NCBI RefSeq assembly: GCF_000001735.4
Contig: NC_003075.7
Span: 14,013,001 to 14,077,000 of the forward strand
Origin: Arabidopsis thaliana
Taxonomy: Eukaryota > Streptophyta > Magnoliopsida > Brassicales > Brassicaceae
Length of the DNA: 64,000 bases
Direction of reading: 5' to 3'
Position numbers and translations under genes: made by a program. Each line of letters starts with the position of its first letter. Position 1 is the stretch's first letter. Shown here one piece after another: positions 44,846-57,000 of this stretch. The notes below the pieces were generated by a model, which saw only the letters and a program-made list of their open reading frames with translations, ran no database searches and was not told the origin of the DNA.

Positions 44846-46772
44846 ATGGACTCTACTACCACACCTCCTTCTCTCCGTTCGAATACTAGATCCGCTTTGC
44901 GTCTAGCTCGAAACAACAAAACTCTCGTAAAATCTCACATTCCATCTCTCGATTTGGTTTTATTGTCTCCGAAGAACAACAACGGTACTCCTTACCCATC
45001 ACCTGTTTCTCTCAGTTCACCATCTTCTCCTGTTACTCTTCGTGAGATTCTCCTTTTATCTCCTTCCCCTCTTCGTAAATCGAGAACCCGTTTAAGCAAT
45101 CGGTTCGATATGGAAGCTGCGGAGGCTGCTGTGACGGCACGACGGAGTAAGACGAAGGGAGGGCAAAATGGTCTTTTGGCCTCGCCGTCGCCGAGGAATT
45201 TCCGGAGGTCGAGACTAAGGTCGGAGGCGATGGTAGATACAAAGGAAAATACGGAGCCAATTGTTGTCGTGACCGATGAAAAGAAACAAAACCAGAGGAA
45301 ACAGAAGAAGTTGGGTCGATCTAAGAAGGAGAAGCACAGTTCTGTTCCTCTGTTAGCTTCTCCTAGTCCATCTTCAGATCAACGTATGTCCTTCCTCTGT
45401 CTATTAGCTCATTCGATTTCACTTTCGTGCTCTAATAATTGCTCAATGATTTGTGTAATTCAGCTCAAGATGTTTGTCAAGGTGATTTAGAGCGGATTAG
45501 AGAGAATATAAGCGATTTGATTATGTGGAGAGATGTTGCGAAATCAACACTTTGGTTTGGTTTTGGCTGTATATGTTTCCTATCTACTTGCTTTGCTGCT
45601 AAAGGATTTAACTTTAGGTAACATTGATTTCTCTGTCAAGGTTTATCTTTCTAGCTTTAATCATTTTTCACATTCATGAGTTGATAATGAAACTTTGTGT
45701 GGTTTGAAGTGTTTTCTCAGCGATCTCCTATCTTGGACTTTTGTTTCTTGGGGTATCGTTCTTGTCAAATACTCTTCGCCAAAGGTACAAACTTTTAAGG
45801 TCCCAGTACATAAATATCAGCTTGAACTGCAGTTGACTGAAGTTTTGATCCATTTGTTACCATAAAGGGTTACTGAAGAAGCGCGGAGAGAGCTTAAATT
45901 GAGTGAAGATGATGTATTACGAATAGCTAGACGAATGCTTCCCATCACCAATTTAGCAATTTCAAAGACGAGTGAGCTTTTCTCTGGTGAACCAGCAATG
46001 ACACTCAAAGTAGAATTTACAAAACTTTGCCATTCTCATAAAACTTCTCTCCAATGAATGTGACTCTCACGTTGATTTTGTCCTTCTTACACTGTTTTTA
46101 CTTTGATTTCAGGTGGCACCTTTTGTTCTAATGGGAGCTGAGTATGGTTACCTCATAACATTGTGGAGATTATGTGCTTTTGGTATGATTGTTGAAACAC
46201 TATATGTCAACATTACTCCAAAGAAAGCTAAACTGTTTTCTTTAGTTGTATCTAGTAGAATTGACACAGAGTATGCATTGTTTCTTTAAACAGGTTTCTT
46301 CCTTAGCTTCACTATTCCAAAGCTATATTCATGTTACGCAAGTCAGCTTAACCAAAAAGGTAAACTCTATTAACAGACTGCGTAGCTCTTTGATGGTTCC
46401 AATGATTGACACTAAGGATTCTTTGATCTTTGCTTATGTGTAGTTGAGTGTGCACAAAGGAGATTTGTTGAAGCTTGGGGAGTTTGCACACACAAGAAAT
46501 TCGTAGCAGGCTCTGCAGTTACTGCATTCTGGAATCTAACTTCTCTCAAGACCCGTTTTATTGCAGTGTTTATCATAGTAGTAGTAATCAGATACAGACG
46601 ACAGAATCTACAGTTAGATTCCGAGGATGAGGAGGAGAAGAAGCAACAAGAAAAAACTCACCCGGAGCAACAAAAATCGCCGGAGGATAAGTCAACTTCA
46701 CCGCGGTCAGCAGAAGAAGAGCAAGCGTTGGTGCTAGTTGCAGAAACCAAAGCACCAAAGAAGCTTTATTAG
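44846..46772 (+). CDS. RTNLB18: Reticulon-like ER-shaping protein
   Basis: Seven exons (44846-45383, 45464-45617, 45710-45784, 45868-46009, 46113-46182, 46294-46359, 46444-46772) join in phase to 457 residues. A long Ser/Pro/Lys-rich N-terminal arm (1-180) precedes a reticulon homology domain starting LIMWRDVAKSTLWFGFGCIC. Its two hydrophobic hairpins (LWFGFGCICFLSTCF...ISYLGLLFLGVSFL, and LMGAEYGYLITLW...FFLSFTIPKLY) flank a charged loop. A third hydrophobic stretch (FIAVFIIVVVI) and an acidic, Lys/Glu-rich C-terminus follow. Hairpins of this type wedge into the ER membrane and bend it into tubules. The long N-terminal and extra C-terminal regions match the larger RTNLB subgroup; the number 18 is from memory. 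Confidence 0.88.
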
Positions 46773-47053
46773 TCTAGTCACTAGTGTCTTTTCAGTATCC
46801 ACCTGTGTAATAATATTTCACATTTACGTAATAATAAATAAAGAGCAGTCATTAATATCAAATAATAAATTGACACGTGACAAGCTCATGAAACTGTGAG
46901 AAGCAGGTGATAAAAACTCTCGTCCGTCTTGGGAGAGAGCACATCGTCGTCTTTTCTTTATAAACCCTAAATTCCCATTTCTCTTCTCCAAAAGTTTTAT
47001 CGATTCCACCAAATTAGGGCGAACGCGAAATCTGGGTATTGTAATTTGAAGCG

Positions 47054-47970
47054 ATGGCGACGACTGGAACTGCTGCGGTTGCGACGGGAACTTCGACGGT
47101 GAAGAGAAAACCGGTGTTTGTGAAGGTGGAACAGCTAAAGCCTGGAACGACTGGTCACACGTTGACTGTTAAAGTCATTGAGGCTAATATCGTGGTTCCT
47201 GTTACCCGGAAGACTCGTCCAGCGAGTTCTCTGAGTCGTCCTTCTCAGCCTAGTCGAATCGTTGAGTGTCTCATCGGTGACGAAACTGGGTGTATCCTCT
47301 TCACTGCTCGTAACGATCAAGGTTATTGTTTCTCCACTTTTCTCTTGCTTTATGGATATAGAAATGGTGTCTTCGTAGTTTATTAGAGTGATAAGTCTTA
47401 TCCTTTGTTGTTCTCTCGTTTGTCTTAATCAATTTCTATTTTGAGCAAATGGTAAATGTGTTTCTATTAGTACTATTTGGTAAATGATGTATCAGTTATT
47501 GTATGTGTATTTAGTGATGTCTTTGTGAAATTGAAGCTTGAAAGAATCTTGGCCTTGAGGGTCTGTAACTCTGTATAGTCTTACCTATAGTGATGATGAA
47601 ACTTGCTTGGTTAGATGTTGAGTTATGTTCAATTGAATGGTCTACATTATCCCAAAACTTTCATAGCTTTTCATAATGTGAAGTTTTGTTATACCAGTTT
47701 TCGTGCAATTGATGTGGCTACTGATTAGCTCTAATGATGTTATTGGTTTTTTTTGTGTGTGTGTGTGTGTGTATAGTTGATCTTATGAAGCCGGGTGCTA
47801 CGGTGATACTGCGCAATTCAAGGATAGACATGTTCAAGGGTACAATGAGGCTAGGAGTTGATAAATGGGGACGCATCGAAGCCACTGGAGCCGCGTCTTT
47901 CACTGTCAAGGAGGATAACAATCTGTCTCTCGTTGAGTATGAACTGATCAATGTTGGTGGTGATCAGTGA
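47054..47970 (+). CDS. Small OB-fold nucleic-acid-binding protein
   Basis: Two exons (47054-47321, 47777-47970) join in phase to 153 residues. After a Thr/Ala-rich start, FVKVEQLKPGTTGHTLTVKV opens an OB fold resembling single-stranded-DNA-binding proteins such as SOSS-B/hSSB; CLIGDETGCILFTARNDQ and DLMKPGATVILRNSRIDMFKGTMRL continue it. It is likely to bind single-stranded DNA or RNA; no partner is deducible. A telo-box AAACCCTAA at 46962-46970 in the leader fits a housekeeping or translation-linked expression class. A (GT)9 run (47755-47772) directly precedes the splice acceptor of its only intron. Confidence 0.9.
47755..47772 (+). repeat. (GT)9 microsatellite at a splice acceptor
   Basis: An uninterrupted GT run ends four bases before the acceptor AG of the OB-fold gene, where a pyrimidine tract would normally lie; a T run (about 47747-47754) precedes it. 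Confidence 0.85.
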
Positions 47971-47999
47971 TCTTTTAGTATGTTTATGGAGGTTAACCC

Positions 48000-48700
48000 C
48001 TGAGAGTGTTGGGTTCTGATTTTTCTACCGTGAAGGTCTTTGATTTAGATGATGAAGATTGTATGACTGGTCCAGAGTTGCTTGTAGGAATATGCTTCTT
48101 CTTTTTTACCCTAAAATATGCGGTCATGATCTTGCTCTGGAGAACTATTGAGCCTGCGGTAATGGCGTAATGCAATTGTTCCTTTTAATTTGTGTTGATG
48201 TAAGTTAAAGACCATTGAGAGCTTGCTTGTGCACTATCTAATACAGTAAAAATAAGTTTTTCTTTCTTAAACTTTACTAATGTCTTTGTTTTTTCATTAA
48301 TTACTATTTGATGTACACTATTGTACCCTCTCGGTTACAGAGAGTTTTGCCCAACTTTTTACATCGAAAGCATCTCATCCTTGATTAATGTCATTGTTAA
48401 GACAAATTGTAAGTGCATAAAATTCATCGACGGATCATAGAACCATTGTCTAGTTAAGTCGGTCTAATTCCAAACTTTATAAATCTTTGAAATCAGAATG
48501 TTACTTTGAAGATCAGCTTTGTAACACCAAAAACGAATAGTTAATGAACACAATACGTAGTGAAGAGAAAAAAGAAAACGAAATGGGTAATAACTTAATG
48601 GCATAAAGAAAGGCTTACAACACAGCAAAAATGTTCATGTTCCTAATCTTACCCTCACTATACCAATACAATCCTCTCCACGTATCATCATCCTTGAAAG
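48000..48700. other. Convergent spacer between OB-fold gene and SOF1 homologue
   Basis: 3' UTRs of both genes and A/T-rich DNA; nothing else is recognised. Confidence 0.5.
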
Positions 48701-48723
48701 GAACAAACGGAGAAAGAGTAGAG

Positions 48724-51582
48724 TCACTCCACTTCTTTGATGATCTTTCTTTTGCGCAGAGGTGCTGTGACCACTGTTCCTGGAGCACTGTGAGCTTTCC
48801 TTCGTGCTTCTTTTCTTCTCTTCGAATCGTTCACAGTTCGAATGATACCCATCGCTTTGTATATTGGTTTTGGCAAGTGCCTGTGTCTGTAATTCACAAT
48901 AACCAAAACGTTACCATGTTACTATAGTTATCTTTTGACAATCTCCAGAGTTAAAGCATGGGATAAAACCACAGTTTTCATTGGTCATTTACCTCACAAT
49001 GCGCTTAACCTCAGAAAGATGCTTGTACCGGTTCTTCACAGCCTCGTTGTACTCATGCTTCTTTTGTTCCCTTGGAAGAATCTGCAGCACAACACACCAA
49101 TTAACATTGACAATTCACCGTTCCAAGTTAAAACTTCTTAAGAAAGCATGTACGAGTAATATCTCATAATCATATGCACTATTGGATCAACTGCTAAGCC
49201 TGTGGTAACTCTTTTTTGGTCTTTATTTTGTATAAATTCACAGAATCTTACAACTCCCAATTGCTCTGATGCCTTTGCCTTCCATAGCCTGAGATTGGTG
49301 TCATCACTGCCCGATATTACATATGTAGCATCACAGCTATATTTGACACAGAATACTCTACAAGAAAAAAGAAATGAAATTTAGAAATTGCTTAGACTAA
49401 ATCAAATTACCAAGGTGGTACACTAGAACATCTGAACTTGAAGTATATATAGACTGTTCAGTAGATTGTACCTCTGCATCCTCTTTGTATGGTAGATTTC
49501 CCTGCTGTGTCCTCCATTGTATGGGAAGATTCTCACAGATCGATCATAAGAACCCGTAACAAACTCACGACCAGTCGGTGAAAAGTCAATATCCATCCTG
49601 AAAAATGATGAAATTAGATAATCATAATGCATTTGGATGATATCTTGTTAAATATTATAGCTGATACTTGAGATAAATCATTCTTCATTCTTACACTGCA
49701 GAAACATGATCTTTATGCACGCACTTGGCTTCGTCCAACTTTCTACCATCAAAGCTATAGCAACTTCCATCTTCATTAGCCTATTCAGTTTCCCCATGGG
49801 ATAAAATTAGCACATAAGCAAAAGACAAACGCTGATTTAGCATAGCCCATCACAGAAAAATTCACTTTATGATTATCACTTACAGCTGTCAGGTTCATAG
49901 GCTCCATGGGGTTCCATGCAATTGAATTTGTTTTTGTCTGCCAAAAGAAAAGCAATTAGCAGACCACGGTTGCAATTGTTTAGTTTGAAGGGTATTAATG
50001 ATTAAATATGACGAGAATATGTAAAAAAGTTTCAACTATACCATCATGATAATTTTCCTTGCCGCAGAAGACAAGCGGAGATCATATATGGTTATGCTCC
50101 GGTCACTGGAAGAAGAGATATCCCCTTACAGTGTTAGAGAAAGCTCTGGAAGGTGTAGCACAGACAATTACATGACATATACAAGTATAAAGTAGAAAGA
50201 ATATACCTAGCTGATGTAGCCAATAAATTAGGCTCTCCAGGATTAAACCGAACAGATATTACAGAGTCAGTTCCCCACTGGAAACTCTGAACTGGCTGAG
50301 ACCTAATTACAAAAAGTAAAACCATAAGCCCTGCTTACGTAAAATTAAAACAAACACCAAAGATTTCTTTTAGCAGGAGCCTGAGTACCTATTATGATTC
50401 CATATATCAAGTTGAGCTCCGGCCGTAGCAAAAAGGTCACCTTCAAACTGATGATCAACAGCCCTAGAAATGACAAAAAGCTTAGTAACTCAAGTTTTTT
50501 GTACCAACAGAATCATGAGAAATCGCATAAAGAGTGTGTACGAAGTCTACCAGAAAGCATTCTTCCAGACATAGGTTGCAGATGGCTGAAAAAATAGTTT
50601 GTTAAAAGCTTGTAGTTATATACCAGCAAGAGAAAGCTCCAGATAATACAATATTGAAAGAACTACCTCAATGAAATTCTCAGATGAAATGCTAGAATCT
50701 TCAAGTGAAGGACGAGGAACATTCCACAAACGAACACTGCACAAATCCATTAACCTTAGTTTAACAGCCAAAAATCTGATCACCGACTGGAACAATAAAT
50801 TGTTATTATATCTTACGTGCAATCAGTTCCGCATGAAACCAATACATTTCCATCGGTTGATGCAGTAAGACCACGCACAGCACCTTGATGACCAGGGAAT
50901 TGGCAAACTGTACGCCTGCATGTTTCAAGTTCCAGAATTCATTTACCAAAAGCACAGCACAAAGCAAAGCCTTTAATACTAAATGAAGTTCAAATTAATT
51001 CAGAGGGGATTTCGTTTTCAAGATTTTAACCTTGAAGAGATATCCCAAAGGCGAATATCTGCAGAGAAGAAAACGATACATAGTATCAGTAACATCAATG
51101 GATACAAACAACCAGCTTACATAAATATGCCATTAGATAATTACCTCCATCCATAGAAGCAGAGAAGATTCCTTTGAGGTAATTTGGGTTCTTCGCCATA
51201 CATGAGACTCCATCACGATGACCATCCATTGCTCCAACAAACGGCCTTGCAAATATCTACAGAAAAACAAAAACAGAGCCAAATTTGGGGACTGCTCCAT
51301 AACTAAACAACACAGACAATCAAAATTGAAACTCAAGAGCACACCTTTTCTAATTTGGCAGCTGTAAGAGCTCTCTGGTATTCCACGGCCTTCTCCATAG
51401 GTCGAAGACTTGGGTCGAAGTTGTGAAAGACCCTCTGGAAACGAATTGATAATGTTATTGATAGTCTAAAGCTAAATTTTGTGATATGGGAAACGAATTG
51501 GATATGCAAAAATTACCTGAAGATCCTGACTTCTTTCTCGAGTGTATTCATCAACCGATCTTGATAACGTCTTAATCTTCAT
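48724..51582 (-). CDS. SOF1/DCAF13-like WD40 ribosome-biogenesis factor
   Basis: Sixteen minus-strand exons join in phase to 452 residues: 51582-51517, 51434-51345, 51256-51145, 51058-51031, 50915-50817, 50736-50667, 50585-50551, 50463-50389, 50302-50207, 50105-50042, 49937-49884, 49780-49695, 49597-49472, 49357-49252, 49081-48993, 48886-48724. Seen: MKIKTLSRSVDEYTRERSQDL, seven WD repeats (for example SMDGDIRLWDIS, GTDCTVRLWNVP, GSYDRSVRIF, GSDDTNLRLWKA), and the SOF1 C-terminal domain (HEYNEAVKNRYKHLSEVKRI, then RHRHLPKPIYKA and a KRRKEARRK tail). SOF1 acts in the small-subunit processome for 18S rRNA maturation; DCAF13 also serves as a CUL4-DDB1 receptor. Three TGGGCC/T motifs upstream fit ribosome-biogenesis regulation. 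Confidence 0.93.
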
Positions 51583-51721
51583 TGCTTAATACTACAAAAA
51601 GGTCACGACGAAGACTAACGGGGAAGAGAGACACAGAGAGATACAGAGTCAAAAGTGAGCTAAGTTCTCCAGACAGAAAAACCCTAGATGAGAGGTTTTG
51701 GGAGAGGTGACGAATCTGAGA

Positions 51722-51784
51722 TGGGCCTAACTTAAAAATATTTAGTCCTTAATGGGCTTTTTATAATTTATTATAATTGGCCCA
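51722..51784. promoter_or_regulatory. Site II (TGGGCC/T) cluster of the SOF1 homologue
   Basis: TGGGCC at 51722-51727, TGGGCT at 51753-51758 and the reverse GGCCCA at 51779-51784 lie 140-200 bp upstream of the ATG, the typical position for TCP-bound elements in growth and ribosome genes. Confidence 0.6.
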
Positions 51785-51829
51785 AAAGTTACTATTGCAA
51801 AACTTGCTCGAGTTTAAGTTTTTCTGTTA

Positions 51830-52430
51830 CAAAATGCGGGACATTTACAAGGTTAGTGTTTAATAATTTATCAAGGAGTTGAGTTCTTTAAAATCATGAA
51901 TTCGAGTACGGCCGATAACAAATAATTGATTCAAACTATTTAAATCTGTTTTGATCCAATCCGAAGATGTTATTGTAAACAAAACTCTGAAGAATTCTCT
52001 GGTTACCTAAAATGCATGACTTTGAATACAATATCATTACCGTTGGACTTTTACTAGTAAAGTTGGTTAATACAAGACTATTCTTCAAATTTGGACAAGT
52101 CAAGATTCTCGTGTTTTGAATTTTAAGGTTTCTTATAATTAAACAGTCCTTTAAAATATAGTTGAATTCAAAGAACACTCATATGCTTGTATACATTTTA
52201 TACTATTTAGCAACAAACTCACACAAGCTTTTCAAGTATTCAAATAGGAAAAAACCACCTACCAAACACTTTACTTTGTTCTCTAACTACTTATATACCT
52301 ACTAACGCAGTTGATACGTAATTTTATCTTACATTTCAACCTTTTTCATTAACTCATAATGGATTATTGTCCACTCAAACTACACTGACAAGAGAATTAT
52401 TTAAGTGAAACTGTGAATTGGTCCTCCTAC
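51830..52430. other. A/T-rich intergenic DNA
   Basis: No coding exon or element recognised. The proximal part is PIP1 promoter, described separately. Confidence 0.5.
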
Positions 52431-52443
52431 GGTACTTTTATTT

Positions 52444-52953
52444 AGTCAATGGTAACTTACGCGTTAAGTTTCAAATTTCATATAAGACTTTTCAGAACGA
52501 AATTATGCCTATGATATATTGCGAAATTTCTTGAAATATTTTATTGATATGTGATTCTATTAAAATAAATAGCTTAAATAAGAATTGTATCTTTGAAAGA
52601 TACAATTGCTATCAAATGATCTAGTATAAATTAATCATTGGTACCGCGTAAACATCTTGATAAAATTGCATCAATTAGTTTTTCGAATAAAACACTTGTT
52701 TTTAAAAAATTTATGTGTAAATATAATTTCGTTAACAAAATTCTCATTGATTATTTTTTACCTCTAAAAAACTAAAAACCACCAAAATGGGTATAAATGT
52801 AATTTGGCACATCGTAAAGTGTCATAAGAGCGACCCGTTCAAGTCATAATACTTGGTCAACACGCAAAATCGTGAGCTAGCGCCGGGAAAACCCGACCTA
52901 AGTGATGAACTCTCTCAAGTCATGACCGCTTCCTCGTCAAATAACTATAAATA
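52444..52953 (+). promoter_or_regulatory. PIP1 promoter: W-box cores and TATA box
   Basis: W-box cores (TTGAC on the minus strand) occur at 52444-52449 (TTGACT), 52855-52860 (TTGACC) and 52936-52940 (followed by G). TATAAATA is at 52946-52953, about 130 bp before the ATG. WRKY-type control would fit a PAMP-induced gene; binding is inferred from motif only. Confidence 0.5.
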
Positions 52954-53082
52954 TTCCCTCTCATTTATTTGATTTCCCACATAACCATATCTCTTAATTT
53001 TCTTTGATATCAAACAAAAAAAAGGCTTCTGTTTTATTTTATTACTTGTCGGTACAACATAAAGAAGAGAAAGTAAAATACG

Positions 53083-53301
53083 ATGAGAAGAGTTAGTTGG
53101 TCTACTGTTTTGATTGTGGTTGTGATGGTGTCGTTGTTTTTCGTAGAACACGTGGTGGTTCCGGCTGCGGCGGGGAGGGTTCTTACTGAAAAATCGGGAG
53201 ATGGAAGTGCGACTATGACGGTGGAGAAGATGAAATCGACGGTGGATTCTTGGTTTCAGCGTTTGGCGTCGGGTCCAAGTCCAAGAGGTCGCGGCCATTA
53301 A
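53083..53301 (+). CDS. PIP1: PAMP-induced secreted peptide precursor PIP1
   Basis: A single-exon 72-residue precursor. Seen: an N-terminal signal peptide (about 1-30, with LIVVVMVSLFFVEHVVV), a variable Gly/Thr/Lys spacer, and the C-terminal conserved peptide RLASGPSPRGRGH, the SGPS...GxGH motif of the PIP/PIPL family. In the known pathway the precursor is cleaved in the apoplast, its prolines may be hydroxylated, and the mature peptide signals through receptor-like kinase RLK7 to amplify pattern-triggered immunity. The motif ends at the stop codon, as the family requires. I recognise it as AT4G28460. It is short enough to be easily missed by gene finders. Confidence 0.95.
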   Translation: MRRVSWSTVLIVVVMVSLFFVEHVVVPAAAGRVLTEKSGDGSATMTVEKMKSTVDSWFQRLASGPSPRGRGH

Positions 53302-53309
53302 ATTTTCCT

Positions 53310-54081
53310 TTTTTACTTTTTTTTTCCTGGCCGGAGGAGATTAATTAATCTCGATATACCCCATATGTATACCAGAACAAACGGTGAAAACTGTATTCCA
53401 TTCATTTATTTCATTATTTGTTTTTTTTTTCTTTAGGCAAAGTTCATATAGTTAGTGACAGAAACTAAAACCCTCAATATACATGTACATGATTTTTGCT
53501 TTTGCTGGTTGCTAATTTTAATAAGATTTTATACTTCTGGTTTATGTTTGGGAACGAACTTATTCAAAAAAAAAAAAAAAAGATACACCGAGGAAACAAG
53601 TGAGTCGTGCACGCCATCTATGTAAAATTGTAAATATGTAGCCGGGCTAGCTGGGTCACCCTTTCAACATTTTAATAATATTACATAGTTTTGGCCAAAT
53701 CCGGAAACAACGAGAGGAGCCTTTGCATGTCACAAATTGAAGTTGGAGTGCGTACAAACCAAGAACTTGAAGTTCCAGGGCAGCAAACCAAAGAGCCCAT
53801 AATCAATAAGCCAAGTTTATAGAAACGTCGAACGAGTTGATTTGAAGGAGTTGCAGGTTAAGAGAATTGGATTTGGAAACTTATCCAGCTTTTAGAATGC
53901 GATATTAAAGTAGTGCACAAGAAGTTCCTATATATTGCAATGAAGCTATTTTTTCTTTTAAAAGGAGAGATTGTGAACCATTTCCTGGGAACAGACGGGA
54001 ATAAACTAAAAAACTTTTGACAACCGTAGTGAAAGTATTCAAAGGCTCTCTCTCTTTCTTCAAATGCTTGCAACTTTGGAT
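53310..54081. other. PIP1 3' flank and RPN1B 3' UTR
   Basis: PIP1 3' UTR, then A-rich DNA (an A14 run at about 53567-53581) and the RPN1B 3' UTR from about 53800. No other gene is seen. Confidence 0.5.
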
Positions 54082-57000
54082 TTACTCCTCTCTGTAGTCT
54101 GGATTTTCCTTCAATATGACGAAACCTTCTAATATGGGCGACAACGGAATGTACCTGTGACCCAAAAAGAAGCAGAGTTTTTTTAGATTCCAATATGTAA
54201 AACAGAGTTTTATTTCGAGTAGGATAATGTAACAAGGGGATTAGAGGAACAACATACTTCTCGGTTGCGAGTTCAGCTCTCTCCCCAGCAGCAAGGAGAA
54301 CAGGTGTTGAGTGCGTTTGGAACCCAGTGATTGTCTTAGGTCGGCCTGCCTGTCCAACCACATCAACCGCTTGTCCTACCCGCACTGGCACCGAGATGGG
54401 CTTCAGGCTCTGATCCACCGTCAGCATCATCCTTGGCTACACACTCAAACCGTATTGTGTTAGTAGATAAACTTAGTTCATTAAAAAAAAAGTCATCAGA
54501 CAGAAAATTGCACTCACCTGCATCGCCAAAACAAGGAAGTAGAGCACATAGTGATATTTCCCCAGTATAATGGATTTCATGTCAAGGCATGCATGCAACA
54601 ATGTCACTATACCAGCAAGTGCGGTTCTAGGTACAAAATACAACACCCAAGTTTAGGATTCACAAGGTGGAGCTTTGAAAGCAAAGTATACATAAAATAT
54701 ATGTTATAACTTACGGCGATAGCAAGAGCCGTTCGGAGTGGAAAGGATTGAGAGTTAAGAGACCCTTTCCCATATGCACAAACCCTTGAGCGATGCGCAC
54801 CTGCATTGTGACTTAAGACAATGAGAACAAGCCTATCATAAGTAGAAACCGTGTTTATTCCATGAAAACTTAAAAAGAAATCATAAAACGTTACACAGAA
54901 AAGAAGGCTGGCATCCTTGTAATAATAGCTGGAGAGATTTCTAAGCATGCCAGCTATCCTTGCATTGTTGGTTCCAGCGCCTATCAATCCAAGGGAGATA
55001 ATTGCTGCCTGTAGGAATCAGATGAAACATCAGTCCAACGCTGCATAGCAAGTCAAAGAAATAACTACTCTACCTCAACCATGAGTGGCGAAAAGATAAC
55101 TCACCATTGCAACTTCTGAATCTGTGTCATGGCTTAGTCTGCTCAAAGTGTCCATAACAGTCACCTGGAATTATAAAAAAGTTAGAGAGTAACAACAGTA
55201 TTCTTAAGCAGAAAAGTAACTGCACGCCGCCGAAAACTAGATATGCAAAAATAATACTCACCTTTGGGTTTGATATACATAGGAGACCAAGAGCCAAAGG
55301 CACTGCACGTCGAATGTTCTGCTCTCCATACTGTAGTACGCGCTCCAAAGAACGGATCTCCATATCCAGACCCAATTCCTCAGACATAGCAACCATAGCT
55401 AATCCAATCACAGCTGGACCCTGGTGGATATCACCTTTCACCAGATGCTCTCCACACTGAGCCAGAAGGTCTTGGACCTGAATAGTTTGAATAGTTTGAA
55501 GAGTCAGACTAAACTAGAAAGAAGTGAATAATCTAATTCAACCACTAGCACACTTGATCAGATACCTTAAGGACATTCCCGGTTCCAGCATATGCACATG
55601 AAAGAAGTGTCATATCACAATACTTTCTGATTTTCTCATTGAACGTCTTTGAAACTTCTGCAGTAGCCTCCACACTTTCCTGCTCGATATTGGAACAAGT
55701 TAAAACTAATAATCGGGGAAATAACGATCAAGTACACGAACAAGAAAAATAATCAAGTATGACTGGCTGCCCACCTGTTTGCCAAGGTACAAAAGACCAA
55801 GTCCAAGAGGCAAGAAACGAGTGAGGGCTTCACCCAGCTCTGCCTCGCTCCGATCCATCAAAGCAAATATAATAGATTGTGCAACCTCTTCGTTACACGA
55901 ACCAACATAAATCATCCCCAAACTAAGTGCAGCAAATGCAATCACATCGAGAGGTGCGTTGGCATCATTTAGTATTGGAGACAACCTGATTTTTATCTAT
56001 CCAAACAGTGAGCATGTTATTGTCTCGTCAACAGAACATTCAACTTAGCACCATAGGTAAGAAGATAACATGTATTCACCTGATCATTTTGGGAACCCGC
56101 ATATGCAATCCCGAGACCCATAATAGCACCAATTCGGACAGATGAATCCTCATTGTCAATATAACCTGAAAGAAGGGCAAATGCCTGAGAAAGAGAGCTG
56201 AGTGAGAATGAATGGCGAAAAATTGTGACACAGAGGTTCCCATATTAAAAAAAAAAAAAAACTCACAGGGTCACAATCATTCTTAATGCCACAATTAACA
56301 ATCCCAACTCCCAGCAGAGCTCCAGCAACGACGGGATTATCGTTACTATGGAAATATTTGTCGAGATGACCTAGTCCGGTCTCCACATCCCACAATTGAA
56401 TCATACCCTAGAATTGTTGTTAAAACAAGTTCGTGTTACAATTTTACTTCCAAAATAAAAACATAGCTAATCAATTTATCAAGTAAGATGAGGTATACCA
56501 GACTAGCAACTGCACTGGTCTTTCCATGTTCTTTATTTTTGAAGAGCCAGTTTCCAGCCGATCCACTGGTTGAGTCAGATGGTACTGTCATTAATTTGTC
56601 CTGCAATAAGGAAATATATGAAAAGGGCAGCTTCCAAAGTTCTTCTTATGTTGCACATTAAGATCCTGTAATCATACCTGGCCGAATCCAGCATTTACAA
56701 ATGCATTCACAAAAGTCGCAGATAGATTTTGCCTAGCTGAGTCCACACTTGGACCAGAGCTAGCCCTACCATCAAGCAAGTGAGCCTGCAAATTTCAGTG
56801 GACAGGTAAGAGGCACTTCCATAAACATATCCTGTAACCAAATAAACCAGTAACAGACATAATATTCAATTAAACTGATATACCTTGTAGATGTCTTCAG
56901 GCGTCTTGGCCTCCATGACCTCAATATCCCTAGCAAGCGTCAGATATCCTTCACTCAACTTAGAGTTGTTAACAATATCCTGTAGCGCTTCTTTGTCTTC